From positions 1-14,306 of the forward strand of contig CAIUEQ010000366.1 of assembly GCA_903898215.1 (NCBI GenBank): a stretch of DNA of 14,306 nucleotides, given 5' to 3'. Below are positions 1-7,832 of this stretch, piece after piece; position 1 is the first letter of the stretch; each line of letters begins with the position of its first letter. Below the pieces are notes generated by a model. It made no database searches. It was not told where the DNA came from and saw only the letters and a list, made by a program, of their open reading frames with translations. Position numbers and translations under genes: made by a program. This DNA comes from an uncultured Bacteroidota bacterium. Its GTDB lineage: Bacteria; Bacteroidota; Bacteroidia; UKL13-3.

Positions 1-2
1 CC

Positions 3-3000
3 GGAGGTCCAATAATGACATTTAATTCAACCGGCACTGCAACTGGAGGAACTGTTTCAACAATGGTGGGTATGAATTTCAATGCAGTAATTACTTGGTC
101 GGCTGGAGGAACAATTGGAGCCGCAGGTATTAATTTTCCGATAAATGTTGCGAGTGGAATTAACGAGAACATGGGGAGTCAAGCATTTTCTATTTCTGCA
201 ACTGCAGCTTTTACTAAAAATGGAGCCGGAGCACTCCAAACAGCTGGTGGAACATATGCAGGTGGCTTTACTTTGAATTCAGGGACGCTAATTGCCGGAG
301 GCATTAACGCCATGGGAAATGGTGCACTAATTCTAAATAGCGGTACAGTAGCGGGATCGGCTACAAGAGATTTTACTGCAAAATTCGCATCGGGAATAAC
401 TATTGGTGGAAATATACAGTTTGGTGAAATGAGTACCGTTATTTCACTTGCAAACTCAACTGCCAATTTAACATTTTCAAATAATATTTCACTCGGTTCA
501 AGCTTAAGAACTCTTACACTCGGAAATGGTGGTAACATGACTTTCAGTGGCATCATTTCAAACTCTGCATCAACAGGAATAACCTTTGCAGCCAATGTGA
601 ATGGTACTGGAACAATAACTTTAGGCAGTGCAAATACTTATTCGGGAACAACAACTATTAATGGTGGTGAAGTTGTATTCCCGGCAGATGGAAGTTTTGG
701 TGCAATACCCGGTTCGGTTACTACAAACAGTATTATTATTGATGGAGGTAGATTAACCTTACAGCCGTCTGCGAGTTCAAGCTATACTTTAAATGCAAAC
801 AGAGGCATTCAAGTGGGTTCGACATTAGGAACATCAATAAGCGTCAAAACAGGAACATCTGTAACCTATAATGGAATCATAGCCGACAAAACATCAAGTA
901 CCGGAATACTTGTAAAACAGGGGTCAGCCATTTTAATTCTTGGAACAACAAACACTTATTCAGGTTCAACGAGCATCAATAACGGAACAATAAAAATTGG
1001 AATAACTGATGCTTTACCATCTACTACAACTTTGAATATTGGACAATCATTAAGTACTAATCTTGGCATATTTGACTTAGGTGGATTTAACCAAACAATT
1101 GCCGGATTGAATTCTATTTCGGGAACAAATGCAAGTGCATCAAAAAACACTTTAACCACTTCAACTGGTTCATCAACTTTAACTTTTAATGGAAATGGGT
1201 CTTATAGTTATGGCGATGGAACTGCTGCAAACTCAGGTATAATAACAGGTGCTGTTTCTTTGGTTATGAACGGAAGCGGAACCCAAACATTAGGAGATGC
1301 TAATACATTTAATGGAACTGTCACTATTAATAACGGCAATTTAAGTATAGCAACTATTGGCAATGGTGGTGTTGCTTCTAGCAACTTAGGATCTGCCTCT
1401 AATGCTGCTTCTAATTTGGTTTTAGGTGGAGGAGCATTATTATATACTGGCGCAACTGCGTCATCAGACAGGAACTTTACTTTAACTACATCAACAACAA
1501 GTTCAATTAATATTTCAACAAATACTCTTACAATAAGTGGAGGTTCGGCAAGTACATCTGGTGCCTTAAGTAAAATAGGAACGGGAACATTAATTTTAAC
1601 CGGTACTAATTTACATACAGGATTAACAACAATTACAGCCGGAATCTTACAATTAAATAAATCTGGAGGTACAACTCTTTTAGCAACAAATGATGTTACT
1701 ATTAATGGTGGAACATTGAAAGTAAGTTCTAATCAAACTTTAAATAATTTAACGGTGAGCAGCGGAACTCTTTTAATAGATGCCGGTGTTACACTTACTA
1801 TAAACGGTACTTACACAGGAGGGGGAACCATAACTAATAATGGAACATTAATCATTAATACTGCTAATACTTTTCCGGGTTCTTCTACAACTATTACAAC
1901 CGGATTTAATAATCTAACATTAGGAGCAAACACTACATTAGATGCAAACATATCAGTTTCAGGAACGCTTGCATTAGGTAATAACACTTTAAACTTAGCA
2001 GGAAATACTTTAACAATTAACGGAGATTTTACAACAGGAACCGGAGTTATAAAAAGCAACGGAAGTGGTACAATAAATATTGGTGGAACAGGTGCATTAA
2101 CAAATAGTTTATTGTATGACCAAACCACTCCCGGAACAACTAACAGAGTACAATATTTTAATCTTAATCGTGGCACTTCAACAAGTACAGGAAGTATTAC
2201 ACTTGGCAATACTTTAGAAATTACCGGAACCTTAACTTTATCAAACGGAACATTTAATACCGGAGGAACTTTAACATTAATTTCTGACGCTTCTGGAACT
2301 GCTCGAATTACTTCCATTCCTTCTACTGCCGATATTTTAGGAAATGTAAAATCGCAACGATATGTTCCTGCTGTGGTAAGACAGTATAGGATGATCTCGC
2401 CTAACACTGCATCTTTTACTTATAGCGATATCATCGATAATATTTTTGTATCGGGAACAGGTGGTGCTACAAATGGTTTTGACCCGACAACAAATAACGG
2501 ATCAACAATTTATACTTATCAAGAAGCAACAACAGGAACCGGAAGAGGTTGGAAAGCAGCAACAGCAATTACAAATTCATTATCACCTGCAAATGGTGCA
2601 ATAGTTTATGTTAGAGGTGACCGAACAATAGCCTCGCCTGATTGGTATACTATAAACAATTCAACCTATCCATCATCATTTGGATTCCCGGCTCAAAATG
2701 CAGTCACATTAGATTTTAATGGTGCTATAAATAAAGGAACTTATTCGCCAACTTTAACTTATACAACAACTAGTACATCAAGCAACGATGGTTGGAATTT
2801 AATTGGAAACCCATACCCATCTCAAATTAATTGGGGGACATTGTCACTTACAAATGTTGACCCTTTCTTTTATGCTTTTAATACTTCATCGGGTAGTTAT
2901 GTGACTTATTCAGGTTCAGAATATATAGCTAGCGGACAAGCATTTTTTGTACAAGCAACCGGAACATCTCCAAGCATCACTTTTACTGAGAACTGTAAAG

Positions 3001-4025
3001 TATCGGCTGCACCAACAAACTATTTTAAAACAGCCTCTTCCCCTTCTATCGAATTAAAAATGACCAAAGATTCATTTAATTCTGATATCGCATTTATCAG
3101 TTTTAATGTTTCTTCATCAAAAGGATTTGTTAGAGGAGAGGATGCTATAAAATTTAGTAATCCAAAAATTAATTTCGGATTTTATATCGATAGCAATTAT
3201 ACTGTTCAGCGCAATGCTGTTCCTATGCCTTCGGTAACTGATACTTTTATTTTATCAGCTTATGCTGCTGCAGGAACTTATACAATTCAAGTAACGAATA
3301 TTATCGCTGCTTTGCCTATTACTAAAAGTATTTATCTGCATGATTTATTTAATAATAATTTTATTGATTTAAGATCGAGTCCAACCTATACATTTACCAT
3401 CACAGCTAATATTGCAACTACAGGAAACAGGTTTGAACTCATCATCCTCGACCTTTCTACTTTGCCTGTAAAATGGAATGCATTTACCGGTGAAAAGTTT
3501 AATTCAAATGCTGTAAAACTTCAATGGCAAACCTCAGACGAAAAAAATAATCAACATTTTATTATTCAACGTTCGGTTAACAATATCTCCTTTGAAGAAA
3601 TTGGATTAGTAAATGGAAACGGAACAAAAAATATAGCACAAAACTATCAGTTTATAGATGAGCTTATCGGGCAACAAAAAACAGCAACATTCTATTACCG
3701 ATTAAAACAAGTTGATATTGATGGTAAGTTTAATTATTCAAAAACTATTTCAATTGATTTCTCTAAAAGCGAATCTCCTTTAATATTATATCCTAATCCG
3801 GCTAATGACATTGTTCATATTAAAAACAATTTCCAATTACATAACAATATAAAAATTGAGGTCTATAACATCATTGGAAAACAATGTTTAAGCACAACAT
3901 TTTTTGTAGCAAATGAAGAAGAATTATCTCTTAATATTTCAAATTTAACTAGCGGTATTTATTCGGTAATTATCACAGAAAACTTAACAGGAAAGCAAAC
4001 TGTAAACAAATTTAAAAAGGACTAA
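3..4025 (+). CDS. T9SS-exported beta-strand-repeat surface protein, 5' end missing
   Basis: This is the C-terminal 1340 residues of a large secreted surface protein. The frame is open to the left edge (Gly-Gly-Pro-Ile precede the ATG at 15), so that ATG is an internal Met and the signal peptide is missing. Numbering from it, residues 1-750 are Gly/Thr/Asn/Ser-rich beta-strand sequence with recurring autotransporter-associated repeats near 65-96, 196-222, 300-329, 420-446 and 519-548 (pattern G-x-L-x-L-x-G-x-N-T-Y-S-G-x-T-T-I-N-x-G). Residues 700-800 (YDQTTPGTTN...GNVKSQRY) match a linker often seen in Bacteroidota T9SS proteins. Residues 1150-1250 (LPVKWNAFTG...YYRLKQVD) form a beta-sandwich spacer. 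Residues 1256-1336 are a type A sorting domain (LILYPNPAND, then GIYSVII). I infer export by T9SS and display on the surface as an adhesin or matrix-like protein. No catalytic motif is visible. The next gene starts 7 bases downstream, so the two are probably co-transcribed. Confidence 0.9.
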   Translation, partial: GGPIMTFNSTGTATGGTVSTMVGMNFNAVITWSAGGTIGAAGINFPINVASGINENMGSQAFSISATAAFTKNGAGALQTAGGTYAGGFTLNSGTLIAGGINAMGNGALILNSGTVAGSATRDFTAKFASGITIGGNIQFGEMSTVISLANSTANLTFSNNISLGSSLRTLTLGNGGNMTFSGIISNSASTGITFAANVNGTGTITLGSANTYSGTTTINGGEVVFPADGSFGAIPGSVTTNSIIIDGGRLTLQPSASSSYTLNANRGIQVGSTLGTSISVKTGTSVTYNGIIADKTSSTGILVKQGSAILILGTTNTYSGSTSINNGTIKIGITDALPSTTTLNIGQSLSTNLGIFDLGGFNQTIAGLNSISGTNASASKNTLTTSTGSSTLTFNGNGSYSYGDGTAANSGIITGAVSLVMNGSGTQTLGDANTFNGTVTINNGNLSIATIGNGGVASSNLGSASNAASNLVLGGGALLYTGATASSDRNFTLTTSTTSSINISTNTLTISGGSASTSGALSKIGTGTLILTGTNLHTGLTTITAGILQLNKSGGTTLLATNDVTINGGTLKVSSNQTLNNLTVSSGTLLIDAGVTLTINGTYTGGGTITNNGTLIINTANTFPGSSTTITTGFNNLTLGANTTLDANISVSGTLALGNNTLNLAGNTLTINGDFTTGTGVIKSNGSGTINIGGTGALTNSLLYDQTTPGTTNRVQYFNLNRGTSTSTGSITLGNTLEITGTLTLSNGTFNTGGTLTLISDASGTARITSIPSTADILGNVKSQRYVPAVVRQYRMISPNTASFTYSDIIDNIFVSGTGGATNGFDPTTNNGSTIYTYQEATTGTGRGWKAATAITNSLSPANGAIVYVRGDRTIASPDWYTINNSTYPSSFGFPAQNAVTLDFNGAINKGTYSPTLTYTTTSTSSNDGWNLIGNPYPSQINWGTLSLTNVDPFFYAFNTSSGSYVTYSGSEYIASGQAFFVQATGTSPSITFTENCKVSAAPTNYFKTASSPSIELKMTKDSFNSDIAFISFNVSSSKGFVRGEDAIKFSNPKINFGFYIDSNYTVQRNAVPMPSVTDTFILSAYAAAGTYTIQVTNIIAALPITKSIYLHDLFNNNFIDLRSSPTYTFTITANIATTGNRFELIILDLSTLPVKWNAFTGEKFNSNAVKLQWQTSDEKNNQHFIIQRSVNNISFEEIGLVNGNGTKNIAQNYQFIDELIGQQKTATFYYRLKQVDIDGKFNYSKTISIDFSKSESPLILYPNPANDIVHIKNNFQLHNNIKIEVYNIIGKQCLSTTFFVANEEELSLNISNLTSGIYSVIITENLTGKQTVNKFKKD

Positions 4026-4032
4026 CAAAAAT

Positions 4033-4467
4033 ATGAAACAAAGTTATTTTAGAACAAAATATATTCGGGTTTTTTTATGTTTGTTTTTGTTATCCTCCAT
4101 TAATTTATGCTCTGCTCAGGAAGATCCATGGGGAAACGAAGAGAAATCAATTTTTGAAGAAACAGGCATTTTATCCAACAACAATAACACCTTACATCAT
4201 TCGATATTTGAAGAACCTACCGTGAGCGAAAATGGGTATTGGAATGGTGGATTTTTAACTAACAAACCAAAACCTATTGACCCACGTGGCGTATTTACCC
4301 CTTCATTTCCATCAGGACCGGATGTTCCAATTAATGGTGCAATTATTTTATTAATTATTGTAGGTTTATCATACGGTGCATACACCACAAAAGTGAAAAA
4401 TTTTAAACTTATTGAAACAGTAAAAATATTTGTAAAAAATAAACTCGAAATAAAATTCAATAGTTAA
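4033..4467 (+). CDS. Small membrane protein with sorting-signal-like C-terminus (PID-CTERM-like)
   Basis: This is a 144-residue protein. Residues 1-28 are a signal peptide with a hydrophobic core (VFLCLFLLSS) and a likely cut after Cys-Ser-Ala. The mature middle is polar and acidic (residues 30-75) and then Pro/Gly-rich (75-98). Near the C-terminus, GPDVPINGAI leads directly into one hydrophobic segment (about 102-117, IILLIIVGLSYGA) and a Lys-rich tail. A Pro-Ile-(Asp/Asn)-Gly motif, then a short helix, then basic residues is the layout of tripartite sorting tails in Bacteroidota small proteins. The tail here is about 25 residues longer than usual, and Asn replaces Asp. It starts 7 bases after the stop of the repeat protein with no good Shine-Dalgarno, so translational coupling is likely. 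A plain single-pass membrane protein is the alternative. The reading frame is firm; the family assignment is moderate. Confidence 0.75.
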   Translation: MKQSYFRTKYIRVFLCLFLLSSINLCSAQEDPWGNEEKSIFEETGILSNNNNTLHHSIFEEPTVSENGYWNGGFLTNKPKPIDPRGVFTPSFPSGPDVPINGAIILLIIVGLSYGAYTTKVKNFKLIETVKIFVKNKLEIKFNS

Positions 4468-4506
4468 AGTGAATAGTATAATTCTTTTAGTTACCCCAAT
4501 CTAAAA

Positions 4507-4546
4507 TTATCAATAACTATAAATTAGCCTGTTGTGTTATTGATAA
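4507..4546. repeat. Perfect 11-bp inverted repeat downstream of the small membrane protein
   Basis: The left arm TTATCAATAAC (4507-4517) and right arm GTTATTGATAA (4536-4546) are perfectly complementary, with an 18-base loop. It begins 40 bases after the stop codon at 4467 and is a candidate 3'-end structure for the + strand operon. It lacks GC pairs and a following T-run, so classical intrinsic termination is uncertain. Confidence 0.6.
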
Positions 4547-4554
4547 AAATTATA

Positions 4555-4591
4555 GCCACAGATTACACAGATTATTAAATAAATCTGTGGC
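4555..4591. repeat. CACAGATT intergenic repeat with alternative hairpins
   Basis: GCCACAGATT (4555-4564) pairs perfectly with AATCTGTGGC (4582-4591). CACAGATT occurs again at 4566-4573, so a second hairpin with an 8-base loop (4566-4573 with 4582-4589) competes with the first. From memory, repeats of this CCACAGATTACACAGATT type are common between genes in Bacteroidota. It starts only 8 bases after the previous inverted repeat. Confidence 0.65.
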
Positions 4592-4628
4592 AAAATTAAA
4601 AGAATATACAATCCAAAATAAACACCTA

Positions 4629-4653
4629 AAGCACTAAATTAAAAAAAGTGCTT
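4629..4653. repeat. Short AAGCACT inverted repeat
   Basis: AAGCACT (4629-4635) pairs with AGTGCTT (4647-4653) around an 11-base A-rich loop. It is modest alone but sits in a cluster of such elements. The flanking AACACCTAAAGCACTAAA resembles other dispersed intergenic repeats of this phylum. Confidence 0.4.
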
Positions 4654-4720
4654 AAGCGAATTATTCAAAAAATAAAATTAATCACAATAACCAGATGTGG
4701 TTGAGTATAAAAATGATTTT

Positions 4721-4783
4721 GCGCCACGCTGAACTTGTTTCAACATCTGTAGTTTTAGATTCCGAAACAAATTCGGAATGATG
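4721..4783 (-). repeat. Twin-hairpin intergenic repeat (REP-like)
   Basis: Two hairpins lie 12 bases apart. The first pairs ACGCTGAA (4726-4733) with TTCAACAT (4739-4746) around a 5-base loop. In RNA from the - strand the eight pairs include two G-U wobbles, while + strand RNA would have two A-C mismatches, so the - strand (recQ 3' untranslated) orientation is favoured. The second is a perfect 8-bp stem, ATTCCGAA (4759-4766) with TTCGGAAT (4772-4779), with a 5-base loop. Both loops contain ACAA (on opposite strands). Sequences of the form GCTGAAACAAGTTCAGC and ATTCCGAAACAAATTCGGAAT are, from memory, dispersed intergenic palindromes in Bacteroidota. It lies 45 bases past the recQ stop. Confidence 0.65.
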
Positions 4784-4827
4784 GCTTTACAAATTCAATT
4801 GCTCAAAGTATAAAATAATTATTTTGA

Positions 4828-7227
4828 TTAATTACTATTTTCTAAAAACTTACTGCTCATTGCCATTAACGAATTTCCACTTCTTAAAAAAATACTGCAC
4901 AAAACATTTTTATCATTGGTTAAGGCAATGGCTTTTTCCAATAGCTTTTCTTCTTCAATACTCCATGGTTCATGCGAACGGGGAAAAGTTTTTCTCATTT
5001 CGATGATATGCTCTGAAGTAAGTATTTCTGTTGGCTTTTGAATGGGTATTGCAGCAATTGTTTTTACAAAAATCTGATGTTGTTCATCGGTAAATCGATT
5101 AAATATATTGGCTTCAAAAAACTTTGTAGTTACTTCATTTTTATAATTTTGTTGAGTCGCTTTTTTTTCTTTAATACTTTTTTCAAAAGGGTTATAATAT
5201 TTTTTGAGTGTTTTAATAATTGCTTCATACGAAATAATTCCTTCAAGCAACCCATAAAACGAAACTTTAGCTCCAATTTGATGGTAGGTAACAAGCGTGG
5301 AACCTGTTAAAACTTTTCCAATTATCACAGCGCTAAATCTTAATTTTTTATCGAGCAATTCATCCATATATGATTGCAATTTTTGATTAGTTAAATAATC
5401 ACGTGGATCTATTGCAGGAGTATTTTCATTTTCTTTATACTGCTTGATGATTTCCAAAAATTCATGTCCGTAATTTTCCATTTTAACCATCGACATTCCT
5501 GGAATTTCTAACATCGAATTAATATCATTTGGCATTAATTCAACCATTTGTTTTAAGGTGCTGTCGTGGAAAATTATGTAAGGAGGCAACTGCATTCTAT
5601 CAGCAATTTGCTTGCGCAATACACGAAGCTGTTCAAACAATGTGGTTGAAATATCTACATCGTTGAATGAGAAACTTTTTTTCTTTTTAACAACTATTTC
5701 ATTCACTGCATTGGTAAGAAATAATTTTGATTTGCCTTTTAAAATAAGGTCACCAAAAGAGGTGATTCGTAAATTCTTTTGATCATCATAAGCAATTTCA
5801 ATAACACCTAATTGAATCATTTGTAACAAATATTGATTCCATTCGGTAGTGCTTAAATCACTTCCCGCACCATACGTTTTAATCTGATCAAGTTTCCGTT
5901 CAACAATTTCTTTATGCTTTAATCCTCTCAACACATCAACGAGTAAATGTGTGCCAACTTTTTCATTTATATTTTCCAATCGTGTTAATGCCGAGAGCAC
6001 TTTTTGAGCTGCAATTGTGCCATCAAAAGTTTTTGGTGGATGAAGACATACATCACAATTATTGCAGTTCTCGGTAAACTGCTGGCCAAAATAATTCAAT
6101 AAGATTTTTCGTCTGCAATGTTTGGCTTCCACAAATTCTTGCATCCGTTTTAACTTCTCTAAACTAATTTCAGGCTGCCCACTATCTTCAGCAAATTTTC
6201 GCAATAAAATCAAATCACCAATCGAATAAAATAATAAAGCATCGCAAGGCAAACCATCTCTTCCTCCCCTTCCAATTTCTTGGTAATATCCTTCTACCGA
6301 ACGAGGCAAATTATAATGAATCACAAAACGCACATTGCTTTTATCGATACCCATACCAAATGCAATTGTTGCACAAACAACTTGAACATCATCATTGATA
6401 AAAGCATCTTGAACTTTTATCCGATCGGCACTGCTCATTCCTGCATGATATGATTTTGCATTGATCCCAAGTTTTGATAATTCATTTGCAAGCGTTTCTG
6501 TGGAATCGCGCGAGGTGCAATAAATAATTCCACATTGATTTTTATGAGCATTAATAAACTGGTGAATCTCTTTTATTTTTTCTCGTTTAATTAAACCCGG
6601 TTTAACATTTAAACTAATATTTGGACGATCAAAAGAGGCCACAAATTGACGTGGATTTTTTAAACCCAATAATTGCAAAATATCGGAACGTGTAATTTGA
6701 TCGGCAGTGGCTGTTAATGCCATTATTGGAACATCGCTAAACTTTTCGCGCAGTTTAAAAATTTGTTTATACTCCGGTCTGAAATCATGTCCCCATTGAG
6801 AAACACAATGAGCTTCATCAATGGCAATTAAACTGACCGGCAATTTTATCAAAAAATTATCGAGTAATGAAAGCGCTTTTTCGGGAGATAAATAAAGCAA
6901 TTTTATTTCACCATTTACACATTGCTCAGCAATTTCTCTTTCCTCATCATACGATAAACTGCTGTTTAAAAATTCGGCATTAATTCCATTTGCTTTGAGT
7001 GCATCAACTTGATCTTTCATCAAAGAAATCAATGGTGAAATTACGAGTGTAATTCCCTCTCTTAATAAAGCAGGAATTTGAAAACAGATACTTTTACCTC
7101 CACCGGTAGGCATAAGCACCAGGCAGTCGTTATTGGCTATAACGTGGGTAATGATTTCCTCTTGTAATCCAACAAAAGAATCGTAACCAAAAGATTTTTT
7201 GAGTAATTGTGTGGCATTATTGTTCAT
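4828..7227 (-). CDS. recQ: RecQ family ATP-dependent DNA helicase
   Basis: A 799-residue superfamily 2, 3'-5' DNA helicase for recombination and replication-fork repair in the cytoplasm. Motif I is at residues 39-46 (MPTGGGKS), the DEAH box at 137-140 within AIDEAHCVSQWGHDFRPEY, motif III at 170-174 (ALTAT), motif IV near 233-240 (GIIYCTSR), AFGMGIDK at 289-296, and motif VI at 316-325 (QEIGRGGRDG). The zinc-binding cysteines of the RecQ-C-terminal domain are all present (Cys371, 388, 391, 394). A winged-helix region (about 405-500) and an HRDC domain (about 528-597) follow. E. coli RecQ has 609 residues; the extra 200 here are a helical segment and a closing motif at 750-797 (PW-x-x-EEE-x-LL) like helicase tails of the PWT-x-EE type. 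The ATG at 7227 fits the family start. No Shine-Dalgarno is visible. It is probably transcribed alone or by read-through from the cytochrome gene. Confidence 0.97.
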   Translation of the reverse strand: MNNNATQLLKKSFGYDSFVGLQEEIITHVIANNDCLVLMPTGGGKSICFQIPALLREGITLVISPLISLMKDQVDALKANGINAEFLNSSLSYDEEREIAEQCVNGEIKLLYLSPEKALSLLDNFLIKLPVSLIAIDEAHCVSQWGHDFRPEYKQIFKLREKFSDVPIMALTATADQITRSDILQLLGLKNPRQFVASFDRPNISLNVKPGLIKREKIKEIHQFINAHKNQCGIIYCTSRDSTETLANELSKLGINAKSYHAGMSSADRIKVQDAFINDDVQVVCATIAFGMGIDKSNVRFVIHYNLPRSVEGYYQEIGRGGRDGLPCDALLFYSIGDLILLRKFAEDSGQPEISLEKLKRMQEFVEAKHCRRKILLNYFGQQFTENCNNCDVCLHPPKTFDGTIAAQKVLSALTRLENINEKVGTHLLVDVLRGLKHKEIVERKLDQIKTYGAGSDLSTTEWNQYLLQMIQLGVIEIAYDDQKNLRITSFGDLILKGKSKLFLTNAVNEIVVKKKKSFSFNDVDISTTLFEQLRVLRKQIADRMQLPPYIIFHDSTLKQMVELMPNDINSMLEIPGMSMVKMENYGHEFLEIIKQYKENENTPAIDPRDYLTNQKLQSYMDELLDKKLRFSAVIIGKVLTGSTLVTYHQIGAKVSFYGLLEGIISYEAIIKTLKKYYNPFEKSIKEKKATQQNYKNEVTTKFFEANIFNRFTDEQHQIFVKTIAAIPIQKPTEILTSEHIIEMRKTFPRSHEPWSIEEEKLLEKAIALTNDKNVLCSIFLRSGNSLMAMSSKFLENSN

Positions 7228-7280
7228 AGCTTTTGTTTTTATGAACGCAATTTATTTTTATTTCAGGAAAATGAACACCA

Positions 7281-7312
7281 ATATTTTAAAATTGATTATT
7301 GATAAAAACAAA
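7281..7312 (-). promoter_or_regulatory. Weak candidate recQ promoter
   Basis: On the - strand, TTTG (7312-7309) lies 20 bases before TAAAATAT (7288-7281), a loose fit to the Bacteroidota -33/-7 pattern TTTG...TAnnTTTG. The -7 box matches only at TA and one T. It would give a leader of roughly 45 bases before the recQ ATG. Confidence 0.22.
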
Positions 7313-7317
7313 CCATG

Positions 7318-7337
7318 ACCTTTGTGAAAATAAAGGT
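7318..7337 (-). terminator. Weak hairpin after the cytochrome lipoprotein gene
   Basis: ACCTTT (7318-7323) pairs with AAAGGT (7332-7337) with an 8-base loop, starting 3 bases past the lipoprotein stop codon. On the - strand it is followed, after a gap, by TTTGTTTTTA. It is a weak stem, so partial read-through into recQ is plausible. Confidence 0.35.
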
Positions 7338-7339
7338 GC

Positions 7340-7705
7340 TTAATTATTGGGGCAACCTGCATCTGTCCACACTTTAATTTTAGCGAGCTCACAAGTTGTT
7401 AATTTAGCATAAGGAGGAGGAGGCATATAAATATAATCAGGATTACCATTTACTATATTTAATAAGTAATGATTATCTGAAGCCAAACTGCTATCCACAT
7501 TGTAATATTCGAGATGTAGGCCTCCAACAGGAGCAAGACCTGAATGACAATCGTAACAAGAATTCTTGAGTATGGCAGTAATATCTCTCGAATAGGACAC
7601 ATTTACACTATCACAAATTACGGGTACTTTTGGTTCGACTACAGGAGTATGTTTACATGATATTAAACCAATAATTATTAAAAAGGTGATTGCTATAGAT
7701 TTCAT
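7340..7705 (-). CDS. Mono-haem c-type cytochrome lipoprotein
   Basis: A 121-residue periplasm- or surface-facing lipoprotein. I start at the ATG at 7705. A longer version would need the TTG at 7714, which leaves an unnecessary MNK extension and overlaps a candidate -7 box. The first 16 residues are a signal peptide ending in the lipobox Leu-Ile-Ser-Cys, with Cys17 the lipidated residue. The haem-binding CYDCH is at residues 50-54. Met94 in YMPPPP is the likely second axial ligand, and KVWTDAGCPNN closes the fold, as in small Bacteroidota cytochrome lipoproteins of the planctomycete-cytochrome type (MPPP...W-x-D/N-G-A-x-N-N). Cys31, Cys105 and Cys118 are additional and could form a disulfide. 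It probably carries electrons at the outer membrane; no oxidase or reductase partner is in view. It lies between the terminator of the duplicated T9SS gene and recQ. Confidence 0.85.
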   Translation of the reverse strand: MKSIAITFLIIIGLISCKHTPVVEPKVPVICDSVNVSYSRDITAILKNSCYDCHSGLAPVGGLHLEYYNVDSSLASDNHYLLNIVNGNPDYIYMPPPPYAKLTTCELAKIKVWTDAGCPNN

Positions 7706-7711
7706 TTTATT

Positions 7712-7745
7712 CAAAATTAAAATGTGCTTTTTCTAACTTATCAAA
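7712..7745 (-). promoter_or_regulatory. Candidate promoter for the cytochrome lipoprotein
   Basis: On the - strand, TAATTTTG (7719-7712) is a full match to the Bacteroidota -7 box TAnnTTTG, with TTTG (7745-7742) upstream. The spacing of 22 bases is a little longer than usual. Transcription would begin close to the ATG at 7705, giving a very short or absent leader. Chance matches are likely in AT-rich DNA. Confidence 0.3.
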
Positions 7746-7765
7746 TTCATTTATTTCTAAAATAA

Positions 7766-7802
7766 CAAAAACGCCCGATTCCGAAAATTCAGAAAAGGGC
7801 GT
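7766..7802 (-). terminator. Intrinsic terminator of the duplicated T9SS gene
   Basis: Read on the - strand, ACGCCC (7802-7797) pairs with GGGCGT (7776-7771), and an inner TTCTGA/TCGGAA stem extends it across a small internal loop. The stem runs straight into TTTTTGTTAT (from 7771). It starts 30 bases past the stop codon of the 7833-11315 gene. This is the best terminator in the window. Confidence 0.85.
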
Positions 7803-7832
7803 ATTGCTATTATTACTAAACTAAATTTTTAA

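Larger units (their letters stand above)
4468..4827. other. Gene-free convergent intergenic region rich in inverted repeats
   Basis: This is the 360-base gap between the + strand operon and the 3' end of recQ. I see no credible gene in it. It holds four separate inverted-repeat structures, listed individually. It must contain the 3' ends of two converging transcripts, yet none of the hairpins is followed by a strong T-run on either strand. Termination may therefore be factor-dependent or rely on the AT-rich stems. Confidence 0.8.

Noticed and set aside
15..17. ATG at 15 as the start of the repeat protein
   Set aside because: The frame is open to the window edge and no signal peptide follows, so this Met is internal to a longer gene.
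57..2407. Long open frames on the - strand opposite the repeat protein (for example 179-595 and 1811-2407)
   Set aside because: They are antisense shadows of Gly/Thr-rich codons, with hydrophobic low-complexity translations, no start context and no recognisable domain.
4824..5310. Two + strand frames (4824-5006 and 5038-5310) opposite the recQ 3' end
   Set aside because: They overlap well-conserved recQ coding sequence; the translations are Phe/Lys-rich shadows without a signal or domain.
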